Positions 1 to 6,838 of a stretch of DNA of 38,897 nt are shown one piece after another. Numbering within the stretch: the stretch's first letter is position 1; each line of letters opens with the position of its first letter. The stretch covers positions 1-38,897 of the forward strand of contig CAZSNT010000093.1 in NCBI GenBank assembly GCA_964607765.1, written 5' to 3'. Origin of the DNA: CAZSNT01 sp964607765 (GTDB lineage: Bacteria; Verrucomicrobiota; Lentisphaeria; Oligosphaerales; JABHEG01). The notes under the pieces were generated by a model. That model made no database searches. It saw only the letters and a program-made list of their open reading frames with translations, and had not been told where the DNA came from. Position numbers and translations under genes: made by a program.

Positions 1-7
1 CAACACA

Positions 8-27
8 CCCGGCTCGGGAGAGCCGGG
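8..27. repeat. Perfect 8-bp hairpin at the window edge
   Basis: CCCGGCTC and GAGCCGGG pair perfectly around a four-base GGGA loop. No T-run follows on either strand, so it does not look like a complete intrinsic terminator. It may be the end of an upstream transcript or a copy of a dispersed palindromic repeat; the gene it belongs to would lie outside the window. Confidence 0.5.
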
Positions 28-53
28 CTACGGGGGACGCGCGGATGCCTCAC

Positions 54-67
54 GTTACTGGTTACTG
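54..67. repeat. Tandem heptamer, GTTACTG x2
   Basis: Two perfect copies of GTTACTG sit between the edge hairpin and the pseudopilin promoter. Alone this would be trivial, but similar 7-8 bp arrays recur in many gaps of this window. Confidence 0.5.
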
Positions 68-85
68 GGCCCGCCGCTCTTCTTC

Positions 86-114
86 TTGCCTGCAGACGCA
101 ATTTGTGCTACTGT
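86..114 (+). promoter_or_regulatory. Putative sigma-70 type promoter of the pseudopilin gene
   Basis: TTGCCT at 86-91 and TACTGT at 109-114 are separated by 17 bases, and a TG two bases before the -10 gives an extended -10. The start codon is about 50 bases downstream. The match to consensus is partial, so this is a reading by eye only. Confidence 0.35.
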
Positions 115-167
115 GATGGGGACGATCAGCACGGAGAGCATCGCACCATACACAGGAGGCAGGGAGT

Positions 168-1010
168 ATGCAGGCACCGAAACGCAGATGGCTCACGGGA
201 TACTTCACATTGATCGAACTCCTGGTGGTGATTGCGATCATCGCCATTCTCGCCGCCATGCTCCTGCCGGCATTGAGGCAGGCCAAGAACCGCGCCAAGT
301 ACGGACGCTGGTTGGGCTTCGGCCGGCAGATGCGCGCCGACCCCTCGCTCGCGCTCTACTACAACTTCGAAGACGGGCGCGCCGAGAGGACTGTCAGGAA
401 CACGGCCGCCGGCAGCAATCAGGAACACTACAATGCCGAGGACTACCACGGCACCTGCTACAGCACGCAGGTCAGCACGACGCTGGGACGCTGGAACGGC
501 AAGGGCGCCGTCGATGTCAGGGGCGGACGTCACATCCGAAACGACAAATTCACTTGGAGCACGAAAGGCACAAACGACCCTGTGGAGGCCAGCGTCTGTA
601 TGTGGGTCAAGGCGCTCAGCGGCGGCGGCAACATGTTCAGAGTGGGATCCGGCAGCGGCGGGGTCCGCTTCATGTCGCACACACCGTGGACTAACGGGGC
701 CATCTATTGGGATTACCCCTTGACCGGCGGCCGCGGCCGCCTGAACACCAGCGGCGGCGCATTCAACGACCATTACGGCAAGTGGACCGCAGTCACCCTG
801 ATAAGCAGAGGCAATAACGGCAACTACAGTGCGATCTACATCGATGGCAAGCTGGCCGCCCAACGCAACCGCAGCGACGGTCCCGACGTGACTAAGCAGC
901 GGATCTGGGTCGGCGAAGGGGGCAACGCCTTCATCGACGACTTCGCCATCTTCGACCGCGCCATTGGCCCGGACGAGGCCAAAGCCTACTACGAAATGGG
1001 CAGACCGTAA
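168..1010 (+). CDS. Pseudopilin-like protein with LamG/concanavalin-like C-terminal domain
   Basis: A type II secretion/type IV pilin-like N-terminus (positive residues, then FTLIELLVVIAIIAILAAML at about residues 13-32) is followed by a globular part of about 240 residues. The globular part resembles the LamG/laminin-G jelly roll: it has the ALYYNFEDG opening, repeated short beta segments, a YIDGKLAA strand and an IDDFAIFDRA ending. Such proteins are abundant in Lentisphaerota and Kiritimatiellota, where they are probably surface or fimbria-like proteins that bind glycans; the ligand here is unknown. The residue before the expected cleavage site is Tyr, with Gly one position earlier, instead of Gly at -1. 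Glu at +5 is present. The ATG is supported by an AGGAGG ribosome site at 153-158. The gene ends 49 bp from a convergent methyltransferase gene. It is monocistronic as far as can be seen. Confidence 0.85.
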   Translation: MQAPKRRWLTGYFTLIELLVVIAIIAILAAMLLPALRQAKNRAKYGRWLGFGRQMRADPSLALYYNFEDGRAERTVRNTAAGSNQEHYNAEDYHGTCYSTQVSTTLGRWNGKGAVDVRGGRHIRNDKFTWSTKGTNDPVEASVCMWVKALSGGGNMFRVGSGSGGVRFMSHTPWTNGAIYWDYPLTGGRGRLNTSGGAFNDHYGKWTAVTLISRGNNGNYSAIYIDGKLAAQRNRSDGPDVTKQRIWVGEGGNAFIDDFAIFDRAIGPDEAKAYYEMGRP

Positions 1011-1059
1011 GCGGCAACCGTTGAGCTTGGTGCCGGGATGCCTGTCGCGACCGTCCTGT

Positions 1060-1884
1060 TCACCCACGCCGACAGACCACCGTCACCGTATCCCCCACAA
1101 ACAGCTTCGCCACGGGCCGCGCGAGTGGCGCCGTGACCACCAGCTTCCTCAAACGCGCCCGTACGTGGTCGGACAGCCCGGTCGTCAGCGAGACCACCTC
1201 GAAACCGCACGCCTCAACCACCGAGCGCACACTCCGGCGGGTGAAATGGAACAGGTGGAATGGAACGCACCAGCCCGACCACTCCTGCCCTGCCTCCCGC
1301 GCATCCACGCATTCGTAGTTCGGCACGGTCAACGCCAACGTGCCGCCGGCTGTCAGCCACTCGCGACAGCGGCGCAGGCACGCATGCGGACTCCGCACGT
1401 GTTCCAGGCAGTGCCACAGCGTCACCACATCGAAGCTGCCCGGCTCAAACTCCGCCGCCTCGAACGGCGCAACCGTCACCTCAATCCCAAACTGTGAACG
1501 GATGCTCTCGACATTCGCATCCGAAATATCCAAACCGTGCGCCTGGTACCCCTCCAAAGCTGCTGCATGCAGAAACACGCCGCGGCCACAGCCCACGTCC
1601 AGCAGCCGACCGACCGACTGATGCCGCTTCAACCACCGCACCTTCCTGCGCTGGTTTCGGACCTGCTTGAGCAGACGCTTCTCTGCCTGCTCAGGCTCTT
1701 CTGCGTAGTAGGAATCAAAGTACGCGTCGTCGTACAGCGCCTGCAACTCCGCTTCGCCCGGACAGGGCTCGGTCCGGCCCAGCCCGCACACGTCGCACGC
1801 GTGCACGGACCAGCGCTCGTCACGCCACACCACGGTGGCCTCTTGGGCGCCGCACCCGATACAACAGCTGTCAGTTCCGCTCAC
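1060..1884 (-). CDS. Class I SAM-dependent methyltransferase with N-terminal zinc ribbon
   Basis: The first 40 residues hold two CxxC pairs (CIGC and CDVC), typical of the small zinc ribbon in front of many Methyltransf_23-type enzymes. The SAM-binding motif I is LLDVGCGRG at about residue 91, followed by an acidic strand end (GLDIS), WHCLEHV, and a motif near LTAGGTLALTVPN. The family methylates diverse small molecules, lipids and sugars, so no substrate can be named. The start is GTG at 1884, overlapping the argJ stop as GTGA, which implies translational coupling. It is the last gene of the rnc-ADH-argJ run and ends convergent to the pseudopilin gene. No role linking it to arginine synthesis is apparent. 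Confidence 0.85.
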   Translation of the reverse strand: MSGTDSCCIGCGAQEATVVWRDERWSVHACDVCGLGRTEPCPGEAELQALYDDAYFDSYYAEEPEQAEKRLLKQVRNQRRKVRWLKRHQSVGRLLDVGCGRGVFLHAAALEGYQAHGLDISDANVESIRSQFGIEVTVAPFEAAEFEPGSFDVVTLWHCLEHVRSPHACLRRCREWLTAGGTLALTVPNYECVDAREAGQEWSGWCVPFHLFHFTRRSVRSVVEACGFEVVSLTTGLSDHVRARLRKLVVTAPLARPVAKLFVGDTVTVVCRRG

Positions 1885-3113
1885 GTGTGATAATCCGCGT
1901 TGATCTTCACGTACTCATACGTCAGATCGCACGTCCAGACCGTGTGCTGTCCCGGGCCGTTGCCCAGCTCCAAGTCGATCCGGAACTCGCGCTGATCGAT
2001 CGCCGCCACCAGCTCCGTCTCCGGCGTCCCCGCATCCATGCCGCCGCGCACCACCGGCAGACCCTCGTAGTCCAGGTTGACGTGCGCCGGGTCGAACACC
2101 GCGCCCGAGTATCCGGCCGCACACAGAATGCGGCCCCAGTTCGGGTCGGCCCCGAACCACGCCGTCTTGCACAGCGGCGAATTCGCAATCGCTGCGGCGC
2201 AAAGCTCCGCGTCGGCGGCGGAAGCCGCCCCCGTGACATTCACCTCCACAAACCGTGTCACCCCTTCCCCGTCCAATACCATCTCCCGCGCCAGATGCTG
2301 AGCCACGTGCGTTACAGCCGCGCAGAACCGATCCGCGTCAGCACCGCACGCCGTCAGCGTCGCGTTCCGCGCCATACCGTTCGCCAGCAACAGCACCGTG
2401 TCGTTCGTGCTCGTGTCGCCATCCACTGTGATCCGGTTGAACGACGTCGCAACCGCCTTGGCAAGGCAGCCGCTCAGCAGCTCACTGTCCACAGCCGCAT
2501 CCGTGGTCAGGTAGCTCAACATGGTCGCGTGAGGAACCCCACCCACCAGCCGGGGCGCAATCATGCCTGCCCCTTTGGTCGTGCCGCCGACGTGAACCGT
2601 CTTGCCGTCCAGCTCAATGCGCACCGCAACCGACTTCGGACGCGTGTCCGTGGTCATGATCGCACGCGCAGCAGCACCACCACCATCCGCCGACAGCGCC
2701 GACACGGCCGCGCGCACGCCGGCCCTAATCTTGTCCATCGGGAGCGGCACACCAATGCGGCCCGTGGACGAAACCAAAACCTGCTTGCCCGGCACTCCCA
2801 GCAGCTCCCCCGCAAAATCCGCCGTGGCAACTACGTCGCGCCTGCCCTGCTCGCCCGTGCACGCGTTCGCGTTGCCGCTGTTCACCACCACGGCACGCAC
2901 CAGCTCGCCGCTGCCCACAATCTCGCGGTCATACACAACCGGGGCAGCCGCGAAACGGTTCGCTGTGAACACACCGGCAACCGTCGCATCCACCTCGCTG
3001 ACCAGCAGCGCCAAATCCTCCGCACCCGAGGCCTTCAACCCCGATACAACCCCCGACGCCAAATACCCCTTCGGCGTGGTCACGCCACCGGACTCGATAA
3101 CACTCAGTCCCAT
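1881..3113 (-). CDS. argJ: Arginine biosynthesis bifunctional protein ArgJ
   Basis: Ornithine (glutamate) N-acetyltransferase of the arginine pathway. It moves the acetyl group from N-acetylornithine to glutamate, and in bifunctional members also uses acetyl-CoA. The 410-residue length is normal. The autoproteolytic motif is clear: KGAGMIAP near 180, then HATML with the expected cut between Ala196 and Thr197, Thr197 becoming the nucleophile of the beta chain. NSGNANACTG near 79 and VSSTGRIG near 114 are also conserved. The C-terminus ends in DLTYEYVKINADYHT, as in the family. The ATG is preceded by AGGAG at good spacing. The other arg genes are not in this window. A 100-bp gap with an octamer repeat array separates it from the upstream dehydrogenase gene. 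Confidence 0.97.
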   Translation of the reverse strand: MGLSVIESGGVTTPKGYLASGVVSGLKASGAEDLALLVSEVDATVAGVFTANRFAAAPVVYDREIVGSGELVRAVVVNSGNANACTGEQGRRDVVATADFAGELLGVPGKQVLVSSTGRIGVPLPMDKIRAGVRAAVSALSADGGGAAARAIMTTDTRPKSVAVRIELDGKTVHVGGTTKGAGMIAPRLVGGVPHATMLSYLTTDAAVDSELLSGCLAKAVATSFNRITVDGDTSTNDTVLLLANGMARNATLTACGADADRFCAAVTHVAQHLAREMVLDGEGVTRFVEVNVTGAASAADAELCAAAIANSPLCKTAWFGADPNWGRILCAAGYSGAVFDPAHVNLDYEGLPVVRGGMDAGTPETELVAAIDQREFRIDLELGNGPGQHTVWTCDLTYEYVKINADYHT

Positions 3114-3164
3114 GTCAATCTCCTGTCACGGCATAACACCGTACCCGTGCCCCTGCCTCTGCCC

Positions 3165-3196
3165 GTGACGCAATGACTCAATGACTTCATGACTCA
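3165..3196. repeat. Degenerate octamer array, 4 units (NTGACNNN)
   Basis: Four consecutive 8-mers read GTGACGCA, ATGACTCA, ATGACTTC and ATGACTCA. The array fills part of the gap between argJ and the dehydrogenase gene, about 50 bp upstream of the argJ start. The same octamer family recurs at 22119-22158. Confidence 0.8.
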
Positions 3197-3214
3197 GGCC
3201 TCCTGCGTCACGAA

Positions 3215-4375
3215 TCACGCCCCACGCATCCCGCAGCACGCATCCCCACTCAGCCGCATCAGCAGCGCCCTCACATCGTCGTCGCTCATCGCACGCGGGT
3301 TCGCGCTCATACTGCCGCTGCGACAGTTCGCCACAATCTGGTCGCTGTGCTCGGGGCGCAGGCCAAACCCGCAGAAATCGCCCGGCACACCCAGTTCGCA
3401 ACACAGCGCTTTCACGCGATTCACAAAGCCCGCGCCGCAGCCGCAGCCCGATGCCGCGGCCAACTCGCCGAGCTCCGCCGCACAGACCGGCGCATTCCAT
3501 TCGAGCACATGCGGCAAGAGCACCGCACACGTGATGCCGTGCGCCAGGTCCAGAGCCAAGCCCAGCGGATGCGCCAAGCCGTGGGCCGCACCCAACCCGC
3601 TCTGCGAAAACGCCATGGCGGACAGTAGGCTGCCCTCCGCGGTCGCGGTCCGTGCCGCCGCGTCCGTGCCGCACTCGTACGCCTTCGGCAGCGCCGCCAT
3701 CAACATGCCGACAGCGCGAGCGGCCAAAGCCCGGCTCACACTGTTCGCACGCAGCGACACGTACGACTCGATCGCCTGTGTCAACGCGTCCAGACCACTC
3801 GCAGCCGTCAGGGACGGCGGCATTGAAACGGTCAGTTCAGGATCAACGATCGCAGCGCGCGGCACCATGAACGGCGAGCGCAGCGACTTCTTCACCCCGG
3901 CATCAGGGTCGGTCAGAACGGCGTTCTTCGTGATCTCCGCGCCCGTGCCGGCCGTCGTGGGCAGAGCAATGAGCGGCAGGCCCGGCCGGTCAACGGTGCG
4001 TGCGCCGCGATGAAACGGCGTCACAGCCCCGCCGGTCGGCGCAATGACTGCCGCCGCCTTCGCCGCATCGATCACACTGCCGCCGCCCACCGCCACAATC
4101 GCGTCAGCCGAAACAGCTCGAGCCTGCCCGATCAACTCGTCAACCGTCGCGAGCGCCGGATCGTGCGGCACCTCGGAACACACTGCACCAACCTGCCCCG
4201 GACAGAGCCCGCCGACTTCATCCGCGACCCCCGTCCGGACAGCCGTGCGCGTACAAACCAGCAGCACGCACGGCGACGCCGTGCCGCAAGCCGAAACGAC
4301 AACATCCCCGAGCGTCTCCCTGCAGCCCCAGCCGAACGCGATCGACGGCGGATAAAGCAGCTGGTAGTCAACCAT
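3215..4375 (-). CDS. Iron-containing (group III) alcohol dehydrogenase family protein
   Basis: An NAD(P)-dependent oxidoreductase of the Fe-ADH family (PF00465), 386 residues. The nucleotide-binding GGGS is at 97-100, followed by VIDAAKAAA, and PTTAGTGAE is at about 139-147. Of the four metal ligands of the family, Asp196, His265 and His279 are present with the usual spacing. The second position holds Gln200 (DALTQAIE) where FucO-type enzymes have His. Gln here is seen in some subfamilies, so loss of activity should not be assumed. The substrate is unknown. I chose the ATG at 4375 (MVDYQLLYPPSIAFG), which gives the normal family N-terminus; the frame stays open upstream but is unrelated to the family there. 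The start lies inside the last codons of rnc (8-bp overlap), so the two are probably co-translated. Confidence 0.88.
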   Translation of the reverse strand: MVDYQLLYPPSIAFGWGCRETLGDVVVSACGTASPCVLLVCTRTAVRTGVADEVGGLCPGQVGAVCSEVPHDPALATVDELIGQARAVSADAIVAVGGGSVIDAAKAAAVIAPTGGAVTPFHRGARTVDRPGLPLIALPTTAGTGAEITKNAVLTDPDAGVKKSLRSPFMVPRAAIVDPELTVSMPPSLTAASGLDALTQAIESYVSLRANSVSRALAARAVGMLMAALPKAYECGTDAAARTATAEGSLLSAMAFSQSGLGAAHGLAHPLGLALDLAHGITCAVLLPHVLEWNAPVCAAELGELAAASGCGCGAGFVNRVKALCCELGVPGDFCGFGLRPEHSDQIVANCRSGSMSANPRAMSDDDVRALLMRLSGDACCGMRGA

Positions 4376-5072
4376 CCGTCTCACACTCCCGCAGCTTTGC
4401 CAAGGCCAGCTCGGCCGCGCGACGTTCCGCGCCACGCCGACTGCCCGCGCTCGCGCACGCCACTTCCTCGCCGTCAACCAAAACGCGAACCTGAAAGTCC
4501 GGCCGATGCTCCGGCCCGGACACCGTAACCACTTCGTAAACGGGCGTCATCTGCAACGCCTCCTGCGTGTGTTCCTGCAGCGCGCCTTTCGGATTCTCCG
4601 TGGCAAGCAGCGCAGCCGGATCGCTCAGCAGCGAAGCAATCAACGGCCGGCAGACCGTGCGCGCGGCCGGCAGACCGCCGTCCAGGTACGCGGCGGCCAG
4701 AACCGCCTCGAACGCATCCGCCAGATTCGACGGGCGATCGCCGCCGCCGGCACGCATCTCGCCCTTGCCAAGCAGCAGACACAAGCCCAGCTCAAGGCGC
4801 CGCGCAAACTGTACCAGAGCGCTCTCCTTGGTCAGGGCGGACCGCACCTTGGTCAGCTTGCCCTCCCGCATGTCCGCATACGTTTCGAACAACATCTCAC
4901 TGCTCACAAGCTGCAACACCGCATCGCCGAGAAACTCCAGCCGCTGGTTGTCAGGCGGCACGGGGCTCTGTTCACTGGCAAATGACGGATGGGTCAGAGC
5001 AGTGAGCAGCAGCGACTCATCATTGAACCGGTAGCCGAGACGTTCCTGGAATGCTGTGGTGTCTTCTGTCAT
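4368..5072 (-). CDS. rnc: Ribonuclease III
   Basis: A double-strand-specific endoribonuclease that processes rRNA precursors and structured mRNAs. The signature RLEFLGDAV is at residues 44-52 (Glu46, Asp50), and the second catalytic pair lies in ADAFEAVLAA (Asp119, Glu122). A C-terminal double-stranded-RNA-binding domain covers about residues 155-230 (NPKGALQEHTQ through AERRAAELALAKL). With the ATG at 5072 the protein has 234 residues, close to the usual size. A longer reading frame exists upstream, but its extra residues do not resemble the family and would run into the efp control region. An alternative ATG at 5108 cannot be excluded. It is the first gene of a minus-strand run and is divergent from efp. 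Confidence 0.95.
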   Translation of the reverse strand: MTEDTTAFQERLGYRFNDESLLLTALTHPSFASEQSPVPPDNQRLEFLGDAVLQLVSSEMLFETYADMREGKLTKVRSALTKESALVQFARRLELGLCLLLGKGEMRAGGGDRPSNLADAFEAVLAAAYLDGGLPAARTVCRPLIASLLSDPAALLATENPKGALQEHTQEALQMTPVYEVVTVSGPEHRPDFQVRVLVDGEEVACASAGSRRGAERRAAELALAKLRECETDG

Positions 5073-5092
5073 CCTGCGTTCACTAATGCCCT

Positions 5093-5120
5093 TTGATTCT
5101 CGTGCCATACCAAGTATCTT
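5093..5120 (+). promoter_or_regulatory. Putative promoter of efp-epmA
   Basis: TTGATT at 5093-5098 and TATCTT at 5115-5120 are separated by 16 bases, each matching 4 of 6 consensus positions. It would give an 84-base leader before the efp ATG. It lies within the rnc/efp divergent gap. Confidence 0.35.
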
Positions 5121-5210
5121 ACCCGTTCTGCCGGAACGTGGTCCTGCCATCGCGCCGATGCGACCAAGCCGCTCGCGAATGGATGGCAACAGATACGGAG
5201 AACTCACTCA

Positions 5211-5777
5211 ATGTACTCGGCTTCCGACCTCCGAAAAAGCCTGAAGATAGAGATCGACAACGAGCCCTATATTGTTACCGACTTCGATTTCTGCAAGCCC
5301 GGCAAGGGACAGGCACTCTACCGCTGCAAGCTCAAGAACATGCTGACCGGCGCCACAATGGACCGAACCTACAGGTCCGCCGACAAGCTCGGCAAGCCCA
5401 ATCTGAGGCAGAAAGAGGTCATCTACTCCTACACCGACGGCACCCACCACGTGTTCATGGACGCGGAAACCTATGAGGAAATCCGCGTCACGGACGACAT
5501 GCTCGGCGACCAGAAGTACTTCGTCTCGGACGACATGGACTGCAGCATGCTCGTCTACGAGGACAGGCCCATCGAGGTCACGCTGCCCGTGTTCGTTGAA
5601 AAGGAAATCGTAGAGACCGAGCCCGGCGCCCGCGGCGACACAGCCACCAACGTGACCAAGCCTGCCAAGATCGACAACGGCTACGAGATCCAGGTCCCGC
5701 TGTTCGTCAACCAAGGCGACGTCGTGCGCATCGACACGCGCACCGGTCAGTACAGCGAACGCGTGCGCAAGGCCTGA
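5211..5777 (+). CDS. efp: Elongation factor P
   Basis: The translation factor that rescues ribosomes stalled at polyproline stretches. The protein has 188 residues and the three-domain EF-P layout: a KOW-like N-terminal domain, a central OB domain (about 68-130), and the C-terminal OB domain ending RIDTRTGQYSERV. The loop CKPGKGQA puts Lys32 at the position modified with beta-lysine in E. coli (Lys34), in agreement with epmA lying 2 bp downstream. The ATG is preceded by GGAG. The need for modified EF-P is easy to see here, since the giant protein encoded next door has a long Pro-containing linker, though that link is only an inference. Confidence 0.98.
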   Translation: MYSASDLRKSLKIEIDNEPYIVTDFDFCKPGKGQALYRCKLKNMLTGATMDRTYRSADKLGKPNLRQKEVIYSYTDGTHHVFMDAETYEEIRVTDDMLGDQKYFVSDDMDCSMLVYEDRPIEVTLPVFVEKEIVETEPGARGDTATNVTKPAKIDNGYEIQVPLFVNQGDVVRIDTRTGQYSERVRKA

Positions 5778-5779
5778 CC

Positions 5780-6715
5780 GTGCTCCCGGAACGGCAACGA
5801 CTCCTGGACCTCCAGCCCCTGCTGCTGCAGCGACAGCACATGCTGGCAGCGGTCAGGGAGTTCTTCGATACGCGCGGATTCCTTGCCGTCTCGACGCCCC
5901 TGCGAATCCCTACGCCCGCACTCGAAGACTACATCGATGCGGAGCAGTCCGGCGACTGTTTCCTGCGCACGTCACCCGAACTGCACATGAAACGGCTTCT
6001 GGCCGCGGGATACGCGAAGCTCTACCAGGTGGGGCCCTGCTTCCGTGAAGGAGAACGTGGCCGCCTGCATCTGCCTGAGTTCGCCATGCTCGAATGGTAC
6101 CGGCTCAATGCCGACTACCGCACTGTGCTCACCGACACCACCCAACTCGTCCGGCACGTGGCCGAAGCTGTGATCGACCAACTCGAGATCGTGTTCCGCG
6201 GCACACCGATCGACCTGCGCGCGGACTGGGAGGAACTGACCGTCGCTCGAGCTTTCGAGCGCTACGCGCAGCAGGATGTCCACGCCGCCATCCGCCACGG
6301 TACGTTCGAGCAGATCCTGGTGGAACGCGTCGAGCCCTGCCTCGGAATGCACACGCCAACCGTGCTGCTCGACTACCCGCTCGCCTGCGGCGGCCTGGCA
6401 GCACGCAAGCAGGACGAACCACGCCTCCTGGAGCGCTGGGAGCTCTACATCGCAGGCGTGGAACTCGCCAACGCCTGCACGGAACTCACCGACCACGATG
6501 AACAACTGAAACGGTTCACCGACTGCGCCGCCGCGCGCCGGGCACGCGGGCAGCAGGTCTACCCCATCGACGAGCCGTTCATGGCCGCGCTCGCCGAAGG
6601 CATGCCCCCCGCGGCAGGCGTGGCGGTCGGGCTGGACAGACTCCTCATGCTCCTCACAGGCGCTGCGAACATCGCAGACCTGGTCCCGTTCCCGGAAGTC
6701 CTGGAGGAAGCCTGA
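5780..6715 (+). CDS. epmA: EF-P--(R)-beta-lysine ligase EpmA (GenX/PoxA)
   Basis: A class II lysyl-tRNA-synthetase paralogue without the anticodon-binding domain, which charges (R)-beta-lysine onto the EF-P lysine. The protein has 311 residues, near the 325 of E. coli. Motif 2 is FREGERGRLHLPEFAMLEWY at about 88-107, and motif 3 is GVAVGLDRLLML at about 280-291 with Arg287. The start is GTG, 2 bp after the efp stop, so the pair is an operon. The beta-lysine-forming aminomutase gene epmB is not in the window. The lack of an N-terminal OB domain and the efp neighbour rule out an ordinary lysyl-tRNA synthetase. Confidence 0.96.
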   Translation: MLPERQRLLDLQPLLLQRQHMLAAVREFFDTRGFLAVSTPLRIPTPALEDYIDAEQSGDCFLRTSPELHMKRLLAAGYAKLYQVGPCFREGERGRLHLPEFAMLEWYRLNADYRTVLTDTTQLVRHVAEAVIDQLEIVFRGTPIDLRADWEELTVARAFERYAQQDVHAAIRHGTFEQILVERVEPCLGMHTPTVLLDYPLACGGLAARKQDEPRLLERWELYIAGVELANACTELTDHDEQLKRFTDCAAARRARGQQVYPIDEPFMAALAEGMPPAAGVAVGLDRLLMLLTGAANIADLVPFPEVLEEA

Positions 6716-6737
6716 CCATGAGAGCGATTTTCGCAGA

Positions 6738-6774
6738 CGACCCCCACGGCCTCGCGCCGTGGGTGAGCGAGATT
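6738..6774. repeat. 37-bp hairpin element, copy 1
   Basis: The layout is CGACC, an 8-base arm CCCACGGC, a 5-base loop, the complementary arm GCCGTGGG, then TGAGCGAGATT. Copy 2 (19496-19532) has the same flanks, arm length and loop length but different arm bases that still pair. It lies 65 bp downstream of the stop of the giant minus-strand gene and just after epmA. No T-run follows. It is a possible 3' UTR element or palindromic repeat. Confidence 0.75.
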
Positions 6775-6838
6775 CGACCGCAGGGAGGCATACGACGTAT
6801 ACGACCCATACCGCTCCGGGGAGGGAAAGCCCGTTCAC

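Noticed and set aside
1887..3176. Plus-strand frame of 429 codons opposite argJ
   Set aside because: argJ on the minus strand is complete and unambiguous; the plus-strand text is Arg/His/Gln-rich with no family match.
5073..5207. Longer N-terminus for RNase III
   Set aside because: The extra 45 residues are not found in the family and would place the start 4 bp from the efp start, leaving no room for promoters.
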